Shown here: in pieces, positions 4,638 to 5,807 of the stretch | How positions within the stretch are numbered: the first letter of the stretch is position 1 | How the letters are laid out: each line of letters begins with the position of its first letter | Origin: Acidimicrobiia bacterium | GTDB taxonomy: Bacteria; Actinomycetota; Acidimicrobiia; Spongiisociales; UBA5794 | Direction of reading: 5' to 3' | Assembly (NCBI GenBank): GCA_030618675.1 | Contig: JAUXCV010000114.1 | Span: 1-5,807, forward strand | Length of the DNA stretch: 5,807 bases | Notes under the pieces: model-generated | The model's database searches: none | What the model saw: the letters and a program-made list of their open reading frames with translations, nothing else | What the model was told of the DNA's origin: nothing | Position numbers and translations under genes: made by a program

Positions 4638-5807
4638 ATGCGCGCGCACGACGAAACGTTCCTGGAAGAGATCCTTCCACCCGAAGACCGGGTGATCGAA
4701 GCCGTCGTCGCGCGCTACCAGCGGGTCGCCCCGGCGGTAACCCGGTTCGCCCGCAGCATCGCCGGGAACGACGAACTGCGGGTTCGTCTGGGCTCCAAGG
4801 CATCCGCGTCGAAAGATGAGATCGTCATCAACCCGGGCGTGTTTCAGGCCGCGTACGCCAGGAGTGCTCCGGTGACGCCAACGGAGGTCGCGCTCACATC
4901 GGCGCTGCACGAGGCCATCCACCTGATCGCCACCGACTTCGACGACGAACGCCCGATCCCCGAGTCGTGGCTGGCCCACCAGCGCTCCCTCGAAGACGAC
5001 GGCGCCGAGGCTCCGCCCCTTGCCGAACTCACGTCGTACGACTGGATCGAACCCGAAGCCGAGATCGATGATGACACGGACGTTCACCCTCTCGACGATC
5101 TCTTCGATCCCGAGCCTGAACTCATGTCGGCGAGCGGGGCCGTCAGCCTCCTCGACGCGCTCCACACGGTGGCGGGACCCGCCGCTGAGGCGATGTTCCT
5201 GTCACTCGAAGATGCCCGACAGGAGCAGCGGCACCTCGCTCCGTTCCCCGGTGCCCGCTCCGTGCTCTCCGACCTCTACCGCGCCGCTGTGCCGGGAGCG
5301 TCGGCGAATGCCAGGCCCCTCGGCCAGTTCGCTCTCGCCTGCTTCCTGATCGTCGGCGGCTACTTCGAACGAGACGACCTCCAACGCCGGGTGGCGCCGC
5401 ACGTAGCGCTCGCCCTCGACGATGCCGTGCCGTTCCTCGATCAGGTCCCGGAGTTGGACGATCCCTGGGCCGTCGGGAGCATCGCTCTGCAACTCATCGA
5501 GGTCGCCCGCATGCACGGTCTTCTCACGGAAGGGGCCTCCGCCGACTCGTCGGTCGGACGCAAGACGGAGATGGCCGCAGACCAGACGGCGATCGCCGAG
5601 AGCGTCGACGCCGTGCGAATCGTTACCCCTCCCCTCGCCGATCGCGACGGCTACGAAGAGACCCGGCAGGCGGCGCAGACGGTCTCCGCCGAGCAGGGGC
5701 GTCACGGCGAGGCCGATCAGGCCGGCGACCCGGCGACCGACCAGTTGATGAAGGTGTCGACCGCTCCGACGATCTACCTCCCCACCGGCCAGGCGGGCAA
5801 GCTCGTC
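4638..5807 (+). CDS. Zinc-metallopeptidase-like protein, VWA/CobT-associated type (3' end outside window)
   Basis: The frame is open for 390 codons from ATG 4638 to the window end, so the protein is longer. Helical residues 1-60 lead to DEIVINPGVFQ and then the zinc-binding helix LHEAIHLIA, with HEAIH at residues 91-95. A strongly acidic stretch follows (about 107-165, rich in Asp and Glu). Then comes MFLSLEDARQEQRHLAPFPG, with LEDAR at 190-194. The order HExxH, then a LED-x-R-x-E-like helix and a PGAR turn, resembles the N-terminal metallopeptidase-like part of VWA proteins of the CobT/cobaltochelatase-like group; the Glu or Asp of LED would be the third metal ligand. A long helical segment follows, then a polar, Gln/Ala/Glu-rich linker (about 330-375) where the window ends. 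By analogy a VWA domain may follow and a MoxR-type AAA+ ATPase gene may be nearby; neither is visible. The start is the first ATG, with a -10 box 9 bases upstream. The metallopeptidase-like fold is likely; the role is uncertain. Confidence 0.7.
   Translation, partial: MRAHDETFLEEILPPEDRVIEAVVARYQRVAPAVTRFARSIAGNDELRVRLGSKASASKDEIVINPGVFQAAYARSAPVTPTEVALTSALHEAIHLIATDFDDERPIPESWLAHQRSLEDDGAEAPPLAELTSYDWIEPEAEIDDDTDVHPLDDLFDPEPELMSASGAVSLLDALHTVAGPAAEAMFLSLEDARQEQRHLAPFPGARSVLSDLYRAAVPGASANARPLGQFALACFLIVGGYFERDDLQRRVAPHVALALDDAVPFLDQVPELDDPWAVGSIALQLIEVARMHGLLTEGASADSSVGRKTEMAADQTAIAESVDAVRIVTPPLADRDGYEETRQAAQTVSAEQGRHGEADQAGDPATDQLMKVSTAPTIYLPTGQAGKLV

Noticed and set aside
4422..5165. Minus-strand open frame of 247 codons opposite the metallopeptidase-like gene
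   Set aside because: It overlaps the start of arfB in the wrong frame and gives no family motif. The plus-strand frame carries HEAIH and LEDAR and stays open to the window end.
1..5807. CRISPR array, tRNA, rRNA, transposase or integrase
   Set aside because: I saw no regularly spaced identical repeats, no cloverleaf with a CCA-type end and no mobile-element protein motif on either strand.

Overview
The window is GC-rich chromosomal DNA, most likely from an actinobacterium. The reasons are the strong G/C preference at third codon positions, the SGNH hydrolase with a GMNYYNP-type sequence, a tandem ABM-domain membrane protein, and several genes with no Shine-Dalgarno but a TAnnnT box only 6-9 bases before the start, as expected for leaderless transcripts. 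An acidimicrobial-type lineage would fit, but this is an inference from style, not from a marker gene.

Layout. Bases 2-427 hold the 3' end of a secreted-type SGNH/GDSL hydrolase, closed by a very strong hairpin (441-486). A 170-base regulatory stretch with two adjacent palindromes (541-560 and 562-581) leads into a small exported protein gene (656-1220) that is split by a one-base frameshift near 842. A bulged terminator hairpin (1271-1309) separates it from an apparently leaderless gene for a double-ABM-domain membrane protein (1409-2266). An intergenic stretch with three copies of CTGCGAAC precedes a PKD-domain protein held between two membrane segments (2552-3277). A small lipoprotein gene follows (3427-3834). 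A composite palindromic element of about 125 bases (3914-4038) lies in the convergent space between the lipoprotein gene and a minus-strand gene.

The minus-strand gene (4142-4561) encodes the ribosome rescue peptidyl-tRNA hydrolase ArfB, with its GGQ motif and basic tail. It has no ATG, GTG or TTG start; the best-placed start is ATC, so simple gene callers would miss it. Divergent from it, starting at 4638 and running off the window end, is an apparently leaderless gene for a zinc-metallopeptidase-like protein (HEAIH, then LEDAR). It resembles the N-terminal part of the VWA/CobT-like proteins that usually work with MoxR-type AAA+ ATPases.

The genes look like mostly single transcription units with no shared pathway. 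Four of the seven encode exported, lipid-anchored or membrane proteins. I see no mobile-element genes, tRNA, rRNA or CRISPR array. The two apparent coding defects (the frameshift and the missing arfB start) may be real biology or assembly error; resequencing would decide. No clear new multi-gene system is visible. The most unusual items are the arfB start, the composite palindromic element and the palindrome cluster at 541-581.
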